A program made the translations under genes and the position numbers. This document shows, one piece after another, positions 54,925-64,000 of a stretch of DNA of 64,000 bases. A model generated the notes under the pieces. That model ran no database searches and was not told where the DNA came from. It saw only the letters and a list, made by a program, of their open reading frames with translations. Location: the NCBI GenBank assembly GCA_910589415.1, contig OU342630.1, positions 28,367,867 to 28,431,866 on the forward strand. The letters run 5' to 3'. Origin of the DNA: Malachius bipustulatus. Its lineage: Eukaryota; Arthropoda; Insecta; Coleoptera; Melyridae. The stretch's first letter is position 1. Each line of letters begins with the position of its first letter.

Positions 54925-57900
54925 TTTTGGAAAAGTGATTGGTGTCTAACTTGGTGTAAAAAAATAAGTTTTTAATTTTTCTATTTTACTATCAAGTTAA
55001 GTATGTTCTAAGTATATCTTATATTGGTTTCAGTTTCTTTTCTAATTCTATTTCAATACAACCTCGAATAAGAATTTATTTTACATCTAGGAAATCTTAA
55101 ACACAGACATTTAATACCCTTTTACTATTTTTGAAGGCATATTAAGCCTGCGTAAAGTTTTATGTTTCAATCCATAAAAGTCTTACCGAAATAAAAAAAA
55201 TGTCGCAGTTTAATTCAATGAATTCTTATCCGTTACAGCATCTGATTTCACCTTTAGTGAAACTATTGAATTCTAACAAGTTGATGATCAATAATTTGTT
55301 GCACTTTATGTTTCCCACATACGTCCAGTCTGGTCGTCCAGCCGCCTCTGCAATCTGTCAGCCGTGCGCAATTTGTGGACGATATTTGTCAAACGATGAG
55401 GAAATCGTAAAACAGCTCTCACAAGAGAAGTCGGCGCAAGAAACAGGAGCAACGCTTCCTTGGAAATTAATCTAGTTCTAAGTTTAAGGAAAGAAACGGA
55501 TAAATTATGACCGCGTATGTCGTAAACGGTCGTTGATGCTCTGCGAAAAACCTTATTTATGACAACCATTGTATATAAAGATTAACACCACAATCATCTG
55601 GTCCATTAGTGAACCGTAATGGTAATAATTAGTGATAAAGTGCTTCTGCTATCGGAATAACTTCATTTATATCTTGAGAATTGCATCGGCGGTGCTTTTT
55701 TATTATTAAGAACACAAAGATGCGCAGGTACCTACAAGTACCTAATCGCTTCGGAAATATGAGATACCTTATATTGGGTTTTCTTGCATGGGAAGCTGAA
55801 GCCAAGACGATCGTTCTGCTATTTAGAAATCAGATAGGTGCCTACTTAGGCTTAGTTTGTGACAAAAATAGTTGATATGAAGAGGACTTTATACCTGATC
55901 GTACTTTGTTAATTTGTACATTATATTTTTACTGGATACTTTATTAATAAATATAAAAATTTACTAAATGTAGTCAATGTAATAACCTGACTGTTAGCGA
56001 TAGATAGTAACTTATTAAATGAGAGCTGTGTTAAAAATGTAGTCAGTAATAAATTTGTGATAAAATATGTTACCTACAGCATGTAATTTCACCTTAAGAT
56101 TACTGAATCTTTCTATTGGTAGCCATTTTATATCAAGTTGATGGAAAGAAAGCTCTATACATTTTCTTATCGAATAGGTAGGTATACCTACTATATGCAC
56201 TATAATTTATTATTTTATTTGACTAACGTGGAACTTTAGCGGAGATTTCTACATTATTATTCCATACCCGTCGTGGTTCTTCCTGATAAATTTCTGTAAT
56301 AAAATGTAATATTTTCCTCTCTTATGATAAAAGGAAATTATTTTATATGGCATTTGATTATATTTCAGAGCAGTCAATTAACATAGCTTTATAGAACTTA
56401 TATTTTTTAAAGGATAAAATAAAAACATTTTTTTTTAAATGATTGAGTGTCAGATGCGAGTCTGTCAGGTGCCAGTCAGAAGGGCGACAAGCGACAAGTG
56501 AGAGCAGTAGAGTAACGGAAGATGCGTGGAATTATCGATTAGATGGAGGGGAGTCTTCAGGTCAGAATCCGGAATTTGGTTTTGGCTTGTTCTTTCTTTC
56601 CGATGGTGTTGGTGGTGTTGTAAACATGTGAAGTTGAATTATTCGATTAGTTATCCGGTGTAGTGGATTGTTTAAACAGGTATGAAATTCTTGTTTCAGT
56701 GTTATTTTAGCAAGGCTAATTTCTATGTTGTTCTTGATTAGGTGGTGTTGAGATTTGGTGGTGTTGAACAGCATGGAATAGTTTTTAAAGAAGCCTGACT
56801 TCGGTAATAGCGTACCCATTTCGATAAGATTAAATGACGTTTGGTAGATTTCAGATGGTAATGAGTTTTAATTTGCAGGGCTCTATAAGCTCCAGTCTCT
56901 AGCTCCAGTCTTTAGCTCCAGTTTTTAATTCCAGTTTTAACTCCAGTCTCAGGCTCTATTTTAGTTTCTGTTCTTGGACGATAGCCATATTCGGAAGTTC
57001 TAGTGTGGATCCAGTTCCAGTTGTCTGAATCCAGTTTTGCCTATGTAGGCGAGTTCGTGCGGATGGCGTCCTTTCAAAAAGCGAAGCCAGTTTTTTATGT
57101 GTCTGGATCGCTGGCGTGAAGTCTGACGTCACCGATCGTGGAAGGAGGAAGCGTTGTTCTCCATCCTGCTTTTTGGGTCTGTTGTTTCACTCAATCCTCA
57201 ACCTGAGGATTGTTATTATGGAAATGTTGACTCTGAAGGTATCTTATCGAGTTTATGATATAACTTTTATGTTCTCTAAAAATGGGGAGCACATCAACCA
57301 AATGACGTTATTGGAGTGATTTAATCAGATTTTTGTTACCTGTAAATCAATTTAAAAAATACCTAATTGATATTACGTTTTACCTATCACTAAATTTCTT
57401 TATACCAAACTGGTATCAATTGTTTATCAACCGATGAGTTGGGAGTAATTAAAGAATTCGAATTCAATAAATTAATGATAATTTATTTTGATGAGTGAAG
57501 TAAATTTTAGTTTTTTGTAAGACTGTTGTTTGGCAGGATTAAGTAAAGTTAGGTATGTGAATTTTGATGAATGCCTATTGGAGGTTATATTATGGTCTTT
57601 TATAGACTAATTTTGTTTTAAATGAGTAAAGATATTTCTTTTTAATGTTATGTGTACATTTTAGTAAATAAGTTTGAAGAATCCTAATATTAAGTATAAC
57701 TCACGATACATTTATATCAATTCTTGGAATTTTGCTTTAATTGGATTTTATTCCAATAAATTGTTAATTATTATAGTGTGACTTTTATTTTGGTGTGTTT
57801 GTGTGACCTGAAATCAAAACGAAATCACAACGTAGGGCAGGTCAAAGGTTTTTGAAACATTTAGAAACTTTTGGAAACATATTATTTTATCTAGACGATC

Positions 57901-58160
57901 ACTTGATAAATTTGTACTTTCTTTTTTTAAAATCTCCACGACCCCTCTGTTCCGTTTCGGGTTCAAAGGAATCTGAACGTACCCGAACGGAGCGAGAGGG
58001 GATACACCCTCTGCTCGCACATGTTTGGCTTTTTTATTCTAAATTTAAAATCGAGCGAGTAGAGAGGGTTGCAGTAGCAGAGTACAGAGTTGAGAGGGTA
58101 CGAGGTATGTGAAAATGACAAATCCACTAGTATTTCCCGGCTAATCAACGGATTGTCTCC
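54925..58160. other. 3.2-kb stretch without recognised genes
   Basis: A GC-richer patch at 55310-55460 lies in an open frame of 91 codons (55200-55475) with two C-X2-C-like pairs (CQPCAIC), but no family is recognised. A 13-bp tandem repeat lies at 56888-56951. Frames at 56443-56631 and 56562-56819 on opposite strands overlap and are unrecognised. The remainder is AT-rich. Confidence 0.3.
56888..56951. repeat. Five-unit tandem repeat, ~13 bp period
   Basis: Successive units follow AGCTCCAGTCTCT, AGCTCCAGTCTTT, AGCTCCAGTTTTT and two diverged copies (AATTCCAGTTTTA, ACTCCAGTCTC). More isolated TCCAGTT strings continue to 57040. Confidence 0.85.
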
Positions 58161-58344
58161 TCTAGTTATACAAGTCTTTTGAGCCACAGGCGACGGATTC
58201 TATAATCTTTCTTAAAATTGGATGCCACGAACTTTCTTTTAAGGTATTTAACTCTGGCTTTGAGAGGGTACGAGATATTCAACAAGGACGAAGCGTGTCC
58301 CGACCAATTATTAACGGCTTGTCTCCTCTTGTACAGGCAATATT
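58161..58344. repeat. Dispersed repeat, copy 1 of 3
   Basis: The block AGTTATACAAGTC...GAGCCACAGG...GATGCCACGAACTTTCTTTT...AACTCTGGCTTT recurs, diverged, at 60336-60420 and 60563-60640. TTGTCTCCTCT is also repeated at 58153 and 58319. The family is unknown and no coding is visible. The copies bracket the LINE at 58345-59952. Confidence 0.55.
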
Positions 58345-58752
58345 GTTTTGTTCTTTGAATAATTTAATTTGTATTCCCCTGAATACCCTGTTACTTCTGG
58401 TGTCTTTCAGGGTTCTAAATTGGGTCCAATCTTTTTCAATTTATTTATAAATGACATTGTTGAGGGTATTGAGGTCGATCACCTATTATATGCTGACGAT
58501 TTGAAGATATTTTGTAAGATTCATTCATTAGACGATTGTTTAAGACTTCAACGTTCCATCGATCGTATTAACATTTGGTGCAATAAAAATTTACTTCCTC
58601 TTAATACCTCCAAATGCTATACCATGTCTTTCAGTCTTAAACATACTCTGACCCAGTTTTTATACACTATTGATGGACACCCTGTTAAGAAGGTTACGGA
58701 ATTCATGGATCTTGGTGTAATATTTGATCCCAAGCTCCTCTTCGACTCCAGC

Positions 58753-59154
58753 CGGCCAACATGTAACACCACCGTCCACACAGAAATATTAAATAAAACC
58801 ATCATCTTTAAATTTCGAAAAATCTAAATGTAAGACAATGTTAAAATAACTCATAATTTCAACGATATATTACCTGATCGCATAATTAAATAAAAGGGCC
58901 AGGCTGGAGGCGGACAGCCAGCGATGAAGGAGAGGCTGATTGACTGGAATTTTTTAGATTTTAACATGCAATATTAGTCCTGAAGATGACCTTGAGAGGT
59001 CGAAACATGTCGATATTTTAATAACTATAACGAATGTGATACCGCATGATGTGATACTACCCTGTGATGAAAATACATGTAATGTGAAGAATAAGGGCTC
59101 CAATTTATTATTTTCCCCGATATGAATTATCTTCACTCCACCAGCATCAGACAG
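58753..59154 (+). mobile_element. 402-bp PLE-type fragment carrying a hammerhead motif
   Basis: The left edge follows CAGC (58749-58752) and the right edge precedes CAGC (59155-59158). Taking the segment plus one CAGC out restores the host LINE frame, so the boundaries are well fixed. There is no ORF of its own. The hammerhead-like motif lies at 58970-59020. A PLE terminal-repeat fragment or a non-autonomous derivative is the best explanation. Confidence 0.7.
58970..59020 (+). ncRNA. Hammerhead-ribozyme-like motif, family 3
   Basis: Core CTGAAGA at 58980-58986, one spare T, stem II GACC/GGTC (58988-58991 with 58998-59001) and loop TTGAGA. GAAA is at 59002-59005, self-complementary ACATGT at 59005-59010, then C59011 as the predicted cleavage base. 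Stem I begins GTC with GAT (two pairs plus a wobble) and can extend through an AATAT/ATATT helix after a mismatch. It shares the inserted base and dimer-type stem III with the other two families. Confidence 0.65.
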
Positions 59155-59952
59155 CAGCTTACACATTGACTATGCAGCCACCTCTGCATTTAGCTTGCTA
59201 GGCTTTATTATTCGCAATTCAATAGATTTTGGAAACATTCTTACCCTCATAACTCTCTTTCGAGCTATTGTCTTGCCTAGACTGGAGTATGGCAGGGTGA
59301 TTTGGTCTCCTGGTTACAAATGTCACCTTCTCAGCCTGGAACGCGTGCAGCGTCGTTTTTTAAAGTTCCTATATCGTAAGAGGACGGGCTCATATCCTGT
59401 ACAGGGCTACCCTGAGTAGAATTTGATTTTAGAAGTTTGGAGGACAGGCGTGCTTATATGTTTGTGCGCTTTCTTTGGGGACTGTTAAATGGACATATCG
59501 ATTCTCCTTTCATCCTGTCCCAAATCTCCCTTAATGTTCCTCAGGTTGCTCTTAGGCGGCAACAGTTCTTGAGGGTGAGAACCCCGAGGACTAACACTCT
59601 TGTCTTCTCTCCACTGCATCGAATGTGTGACTGTGCTAATCAGCATGCTGACAGCCTTGATGTTTTCTTTTGCAATGCTCAACAGATTAAAAGATATTTC
59701 TTAAGCTTGGACTCAGTCTGACCAGGATTTACTGCCGCGTATTTGCCAAATCTCGCAGTTCATTCTGTTTGATGTATATCTTCTTACATGATTTTTTACA
59801 ATTTTATTTTATACCTTGGCTTTTACTTTTTTGTATTATATTGTATGTTTATTTGTAGAGCTGAAATTCTATGTAACTCAGCAGTTATTCACACCCTTTG
59901 TATGGCATGTGCTGTTGGGTGGATGTAGATAAATAAATAAATAAATAAAAAA

Positions 59953-61914
59953 ATTCGCGGTTACGCAAAAGCCATACAGGTTCGATCACCAAATGGCACC
60001 GAGAAGATAAGAAGAGATATCCCCGCTCCTTATACGAAGAGAAGAGACGAAGAAGACCTCTCGGCGGACACCCAACCCGGTACGGTATCGAACATTCGAA
60101 AAATCTCTCGCCTATCGTTAGTCAAAGTGTCATTAGATTACCTAAATTCCGAAATTCGTGTCTATTAAATCAGCCCAACAGAATACAAGTGAATCCAGAA
60201 AACGCCTATTCAGTCAAGATCCACACGACCCGGACCCCAGGTAGGTGCAATTCTGTTTTTTATATTGATTCTGTAGGGCCCGGTTTATTTTTTGTTAATT
60301 CCCGTTTACAATCTATGACTATTAAGGTACACTTCTTATAGTTATACAACTCCTGAGCTACAGCCACGAAATCTGTAACCTTTCTTCGAACTTTCTTTTA
60401 AGAGATTTAACTCTGGCTTTCCAATACCTCTTGCACAGTTTATTTGCTCTTTGTCACATGTAGCATAGGACAGAGTGAAGAGGGTGTTAGAATGCGACAT
60501 GGACAAAGATACTATTGTCTTCAGGCAATCGATCGCTTGTCTCTTATATTTTAAAATTATTTTGAGCTACAGCCACAGAATCTGTAAACTTTTTTCAAAT
60601 TAGATGCCACGAGATTTCTTTTAATAGATTTTCCTGTTAGGCTTTATTACATGGCCCTTGTACTATGTACAATGAATGAAAAGTTTCGTTAACTAATTTT
60701 ATAATACTTGTGTAATAATTTTACACATTAGTAGTTGTGGATGATTTAAATTTTGAGATAAAATAACAAACAAAAATTTTATTTGTCTTTATTCCCGAAT
60801 TATTTGTGTTTATTTGTGTTTTACATCCCCAAAATCTGCTACTAATAGCCAACGTGATGGTTTTGAAATCCAGTAAATCATTGATGAACATTATTATGTG
60901 AAATAGCGTAGCTGATGCTTTGAAGCAATTCCATGACCAATCTTGTCGGTATGTATGTAATAAGTTTAAGATTACAGGAACTTATATTAAAAGTATAATA
61001 AACTGACTTAATATAAAACAATTGGATGCATGCGGCTTGCAATATGCAGTTCAATAATAAGAATAATAATCCCATGGATCAGATATCTGACCGCGAGCAA
61101 GGCGAGGGTTATTGGTCGCTCGGAAAGCTCTAGCTCGGTAGCACTTGCAAGGAATGTGTGATCTATCGGGTTCCCCGGATGATTAAGCGCGGCAATATGG
61201 AATAAACTCGGAATAATCGGCATCAGGACGACTGATAAGCAGCTTGGAGGGCATAAATTGTAGCAGATGACGCCCGGTTAATAATGGATCTAATTGGAAA
61301 TCGCTACTGCGAGTGCGAATTGCCTGCGGTGGCGCGATAATGGATTGTGTTCAGACACGAACGAATGCCAGGCTACAAGGCCTACGCCGAAGTGGCCGAT
61401 ACTGCTCGTCGACTGCAGGATCTAACTAAACTCAACTGCGAACAACATTTAAGTAGGTATCCAGAAAAAACAATATTTCAAAAGAAACTTATGGTACCTA
61501 CTGGCAGAATCATTATATTCTAAGACACATTATATGGATGTGGAAAGAAACTACAGAAAGCCCTACAAACCAAGATCTCATCCAAATAAACAGAAGATTG
61601 ACAACGATTTATTCATCAGTGCAATAACAATCGCGGTATCAGTAAGAATTAAAATGAAATGAAATTAAAATATCAAACAGAAGAAATAGAAATGACACAA
61701 ATAATAATTATGTAGACTTATATTTTCCAAATCTGCAGCAATACAATTTTATGTTGAAGAAAATAAAAAGAAAAGACGTACTTGCAAGAAAGTGAAGGAA
61801 GCAAGGAAGAAAAAATTACTTTCAATTAGTGACCTTTTTGTTTTGTTTTTTTTTTATTTTTAGTCGACTATTTTGAGTTGGTAACTGAAAGTTACTTAAG
61901 CATGCTGAGGGGAC
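59953..61914. other. No recognised gene; repeat copies and a GC-richer block
   Basis: 59960-60245 is GC-richer and ends in a donor-like CAGGTAGGT, but I recognise no protein in any frame. Diverged repeat copies lie at 60336-60420 and 60563-60640 (see 58161-58344). 61070-61440 is listed separately. Confidence 0.35.
61070..61440. promoter_or_regulatory. Possible host regulatory block (GC-richer, non-coding)
   Basis: This repeat-free, less AT-biased ~370-bp block has no convincing frame. It contains homeodomain-like cores in an ordered context (GGATGATTAAGCGCGG, GGTTAATAATGGATC, CTAATTGG) and CpG-containing words. It resembles conserved non-coding DNA by composition. This is inference only; cross-species alignment is the test. 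Confidence 0.2.
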
Positions 61915-62260
61915 TATTGTAAACCACGACAGAAGAGCGTATTCTCACGATAAATCATAATTTCAACAAGTTGTACCAGCTGATTTTCAAAGTAAGTTGT
62001 TTCTGGTTTTAAGTTCTTGTTTCAATTTTTCTAGATGGTGGTTGTAGTTAAATGATGTATCCAACATAACCCCAAGATAAGTTGGATTGAAACCTTCGAG
62101 GTTAATCAATAGATTTTGATGTCGTTGATTGTTATTTACGTGGAAACATTTTTTTTCTTTAGTATATTAAGACATAATCGCCATTTCTTAAAGTAATCAT
62201 CCATTACCTCCAAGTCTTCTATAAAAGGTCTTCCAATGTTGTTGAATTCTTTAGATTAAT
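61915..62260 (-). pseudogene. LINE reverse-transcriptase thumb fragment
   Basis: The minus-strand reading has DLEVMDDYFKKWRLCLNILK followed by KCFHVNNNQR, then LEGFNPTYLGVMLDTSFNYN and HHLEKLKQELKTRNNLL. This is the segment after the paired-Asp motif, with the YLGV thumb motif, in a LINE of the group where KLKTRNNL is followed by an AGTTW block (AGTTC here). In-frame stops occur near 61990. The catalytic motifs are not present. Confidence 0.75.
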
Positions 62261-62609
62261 TATAAGTAAAAGCATTAATGTTCTGATAAGTTCTGAGTTC
62301 TGACCAGTTAGCTTTTTCAAATATTCTCTGGATTTTTCTAAAAAGTCAACATAAATAATTAATTAATTTCAAAGCCAGTGTTACTTAATGTTAGTGCATG
62401 TTGACTGTGTGTACTTGATTTACGTATTACTTTACTTAGTTATTACTTTATTAAGGAGGTCACTGAGAATTGTAGCTTGTAATGGGTATAGGGAAGACTT
62501 CAAAAATGTGTTCTCTGACCTTAAAATATTAACTTTACCCTCGTTATACATTTATTAAAGTATCATGCATGTTAAAAATAATTTGATCTACCTACTATTC
62601 CAACGGCTT
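62261..62609. other. No gene seen
   Basis: AT-rich interval between two LINE remnants of opposite orientation. Confidence 0.4.
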
Positions 62610-62860
62610 AAATATTCACAACTATAACACGAGAACGAAAGAGATGTTGAGACCATCTTAAAATAGGCTGACGAGGTGTCGGAACGACCCCAGATTTTGG
62701 GGAACACAATTCTTTAATAACATCCCAGAACAGTGAAAGCACCTTCCACTGGCTGTTTCATGTGCAAAGTAAGAGATTTATTTCATAAAGGGCATTCTAA
62801 TGATTTGATGATTTTTAGGATGCGATTTAAGTGGTCTGAATATTAGACTGTGATACGAGA
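62610..62860 (+). pseudogene. LINE ORF2 C-terminal fragment
   Basis: The reading YNTRTKEMLRPS, stop, NRLTRCRNDPRFWGTQFFNN and IPEQ, then in a shifted frame CKVRDLFHKGHSND, matches the end of many LINE ORF2 proteins (the Y-T-R block, the RCRN-FWG-FFN-IP block and a final K-V-LF stretch). At least three stops or shifts make it dead. A 3' UTR probably continues to about 63010. Confidence 0.65.
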
Positions 62861-63058
62861 TTTTTTTTATCAGAATCAATGTTAGTGTTTTTTTTTTGTG
62901 ATAGTAATTTATTTGTATTGCAGATTTTTCTATCTGTGTATTTGACTTATGTAAGTATGATATATTTGTTATGGTATATGTTTTATGATATATATTTCTG
63001 AACCTGCAATAAATATTCCTCATTATTAATATAGAAACCAATTACTAAAAACGTTGAA

Positions 63059-63797
63059 TTGAAAGTAGCTACACTTTTAACAGTCGTCGGGGATGAAACG
63101 TATGAGCTAATGGTGGATCTATGCAGTCCTGATTTACTAGAGGAGAAGTCTTACACAAGTTTGATCAAAGTGGTGAAAAATCATGTACAACCGGAACCTT
63201 CAGTAATTGCAGAGCGGCATAAATTTCGTTTAAGAAGACAGGAAGCGAATGAGTCTGTAGCAGACTACATGGCAACCTTGAAAAAACCTTAGGGACTAGT
63301 TCGTCTCGGGACTATGCGCAATGAGGTATTCAAGCAGAGATTGATCGCAGAGAAGGTGATTAATTTTGCTAAGGTGTATGAGTTAGTAAAGAAATATGGA
63401 AGCAGCGGAAAAACAAGTCTCTGGAGTTGGAGCTTCCACCCAGTCATTGCACAAGATCCATCATATGGGTAAGTTTCGAGGTGCAACTTTCGATAGAAGA
63501 GCGGCAGAACAGGTTCCAGTTCCAGGTTCTGGAACTTCAGGTTCCAGAAATGTCCCAGGTTACAAATACAATGGAAATCGAGGGTATTCTGCATCATCTT
63601 ATAAAAAGAAGGTACCTAGTAATTTAAGAAGTGCGTGTTGTGTGTGTGTGTGGTCGAAAAAAAATGAAAGCAAAGAGTATTTTTACAAGCAAGCAAAATG
63701 TGCAATATGTAATAAAATAGGTCATCTGAAATACGTTTGTAAAAGTAAAATGACAAGTAATAAGTTTAACCGGAAAAATTATTTAATTGAAGAAACA
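63059..63797 (+). pseudogene. Gypsy gag with CCHC zinc knuckle, one stop and one frameshift
   Basis: The first frame has the gag capsid region (LLTVVGDETYELMVDLCSP and RHKFRLRRQEANESVADYMA, the usual block before the major capsid end). A TAG at about 63290 interrupts it, and it reads on in register as TMRNEVFKQRLIAEKV. A frameshift near 63395 leads to EAAEKQVSGVGAS and a Ser/Gly-rich linker. The RNA-binding knuckle CAICNKIGHLKYVC (C-X2-C-X4-H-X4-C) follows at about 63697-63740. Two lesions make it a pseudogene, though only lightly decayed. Confidence 0.85.
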
Positions 63798-63800
63798 TAA

Positions 63801-64000
63801 ATACTTCAGAGAAAAATTTTATTTATCATGGTAATCATTTAAATTCAAATGACTCGTATAATTTATCCAATGTTAATAGTACGGTTTCCTCGCCTAGTAA
63901 AATAAGAATTCTTCTAGATATTGCTAATTTAAACCTGGAAGTGGATACAGGATCACCAGCTTCTTTAATCTCAGATAATATATACGATATAAATTTTTCT
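63801..64000 (+). CDS. Gypsy aspartic protease, partial
   Basis: In the frame following the gag stop, the reading ends with LEVDTGSPASLISDNIY near 63935-63985, the DTG(S) active-site loop of a retroviral-type aspartic protease that cuts the gag-pol polyprotein. The upstream linker is Ser/Asn-rich. Only the N-terminal part is in the window. Its relation to gag (frameshift or stop readthrough) cannot be judged because gag itself is damaged. Confidence 0.75.

Larger units (their letters stand above)
58369..59721 (+). pseudogene. LINE reverse transcriptase C-terminal half, interrupted
   Basis: The first part has SGVFQGSKLGPIFFNLFIND, the paired-Asp motif LLYADDLKIF and VTEFMDLGVIFDPKLLFDS. The frame breaks at the insert and resumes exactly in register after it (59156 on) with HIDYAATSAFSLLGFI, LPRLEYGRVIWSPGY and LERVQRRFLKFLY. 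A stop follows at 59417, and the last part (frame 59437-59721) shows RRAYMFVRFLWGLLNG and the C-terminal block. A frameshift near 59420 makes it inactive even without the insert. Confidence 0.9.
58345..59952 (+). mobile_element. 5'-truncated LINE split by an HHR-bearing insert
   Basis: ORF2 sequence runs 58369-58752 and resumes at 59156-59721. A 3' UTR follows, ending in an AAAT repeat tail (59929-59952). A 402-bp foreign segment (58753-59154) interrupts it. The 5' truncation lies just upstream of the paired-Asp RT motif. Confidence 0.85.
63050..64000 (+). mobile_element. Ty3/gypsy gag-protease, running off the window
   Basis: Gag, a CCHC knuckle and the start of the aspartic protease lie in order on the plus strand. 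The 5' part of gag, the leader and the LTR are not present upstream, where LINE sequence lies instead, so the copy is 5'-truncated or interrupted. The 3' part lies beyond 64000. Confidence 0.85.

Noticed and set aside
1..64000. CRISPR arrays, operons, rRNA or functional tRNA genes
   Set aside because: No regularly spaced direct repeats with unique spacers, no co-directional tight gene strings and no complete cloverleaf or rRNA-like sequence were seen on either strand.

Overview
The window reads as intergenic, repeat-dense DNA from an animal, most likely an insect. It is AT-rich, has no operons, no bacterial-style gene packing and no convincing multi-exon host gene. Nearly every reading frame I can recognise belongs to a transposable element: non-LTR retrotransposons (LINEs) of several lineages, Penelope-like elements (PLEs), Ty3/gypsy elements including an errantivirus-type relic, a piggyBac-type element, and many short foldback (MITE-like) elements. 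The insect assignment is an inference from this mixture; species or order cannot be fixed from the sequence alone.

Layout. 1-5.3 kb: AT-rich DNA with foldback elements at 521-1054 and 4334-4893. 5.4-6.6 kb: a GC-rich island, possibly a retrotransposon LTR or leader, carrying four spaced copies of one RNA-like hairpin whose stems differ but stay complementary. 7.1-9.6 kb: an element with TACAGGGTG-type ends. 10.6-13.5 kb: a zone of short palindromic elements of one family. 14.3-15.1 kb: an 815-bp inverted-repeat transposon. 17.2-20.7 kb: a LINE tail, then a decayed LINE on the minus strand (endonuclease start, reverse transcriptase, RNase H, zinc knuckle).

25.4-30.9 kb is the centrepiece: a PLE with an uninterrupted 834-codon ORF (reverse transcriptase plus GIY-YIG endonuclease), fused head-to-head to a 5'-truncated second copy. 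Each terminal repeat carries a hammerhead-ribozyme-like motif, and the whole unit is bounded by a single 12-bp target-site duplication. 31.3-32.3 kb: another LINE. 35.6-37.3 kb: an errantivirus-like gypsy relic on the minus strand, abutting a PLE endonuclease fragment with its own hammerhead motif (37.3-38.9 kb).

40.2-42.5 kb: a second copy of the 815-bp transposon, interrupted by a LINE, so copy 1 serves as the empty site. 45.3-47.7 kb: a LINE with an inverted partial copy of itself in its 3' region. 49.5-51.2 kb: a LINE tail and a piggyBac-derived element that itself contains a LINE tail. 52.9-54.9 kb: a LINE RNase H remnant, then a long-inverted-repeat element enclosing a LINE tail. 58.3-60 kb: a LINE split by a 402-bp insert carrying a third hammerhead motif. 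61.9-62.9 kb: two LINE remnants. 63.05 kb to the end: a gypsy gag and protease running off the window.

The recurring theme is nested and inverted retroelement insertion. Several insertions can be dated relative to each other by target-site duplications and empty sites. The most unusual signals are the four-fold hairpin module at 5.6-6.0 kb and three sequence-distinct hammerhead-like motifs that share a tiny self-complementary stem III, the form reported for PLE-associated hammerheads that cleave as dimers.
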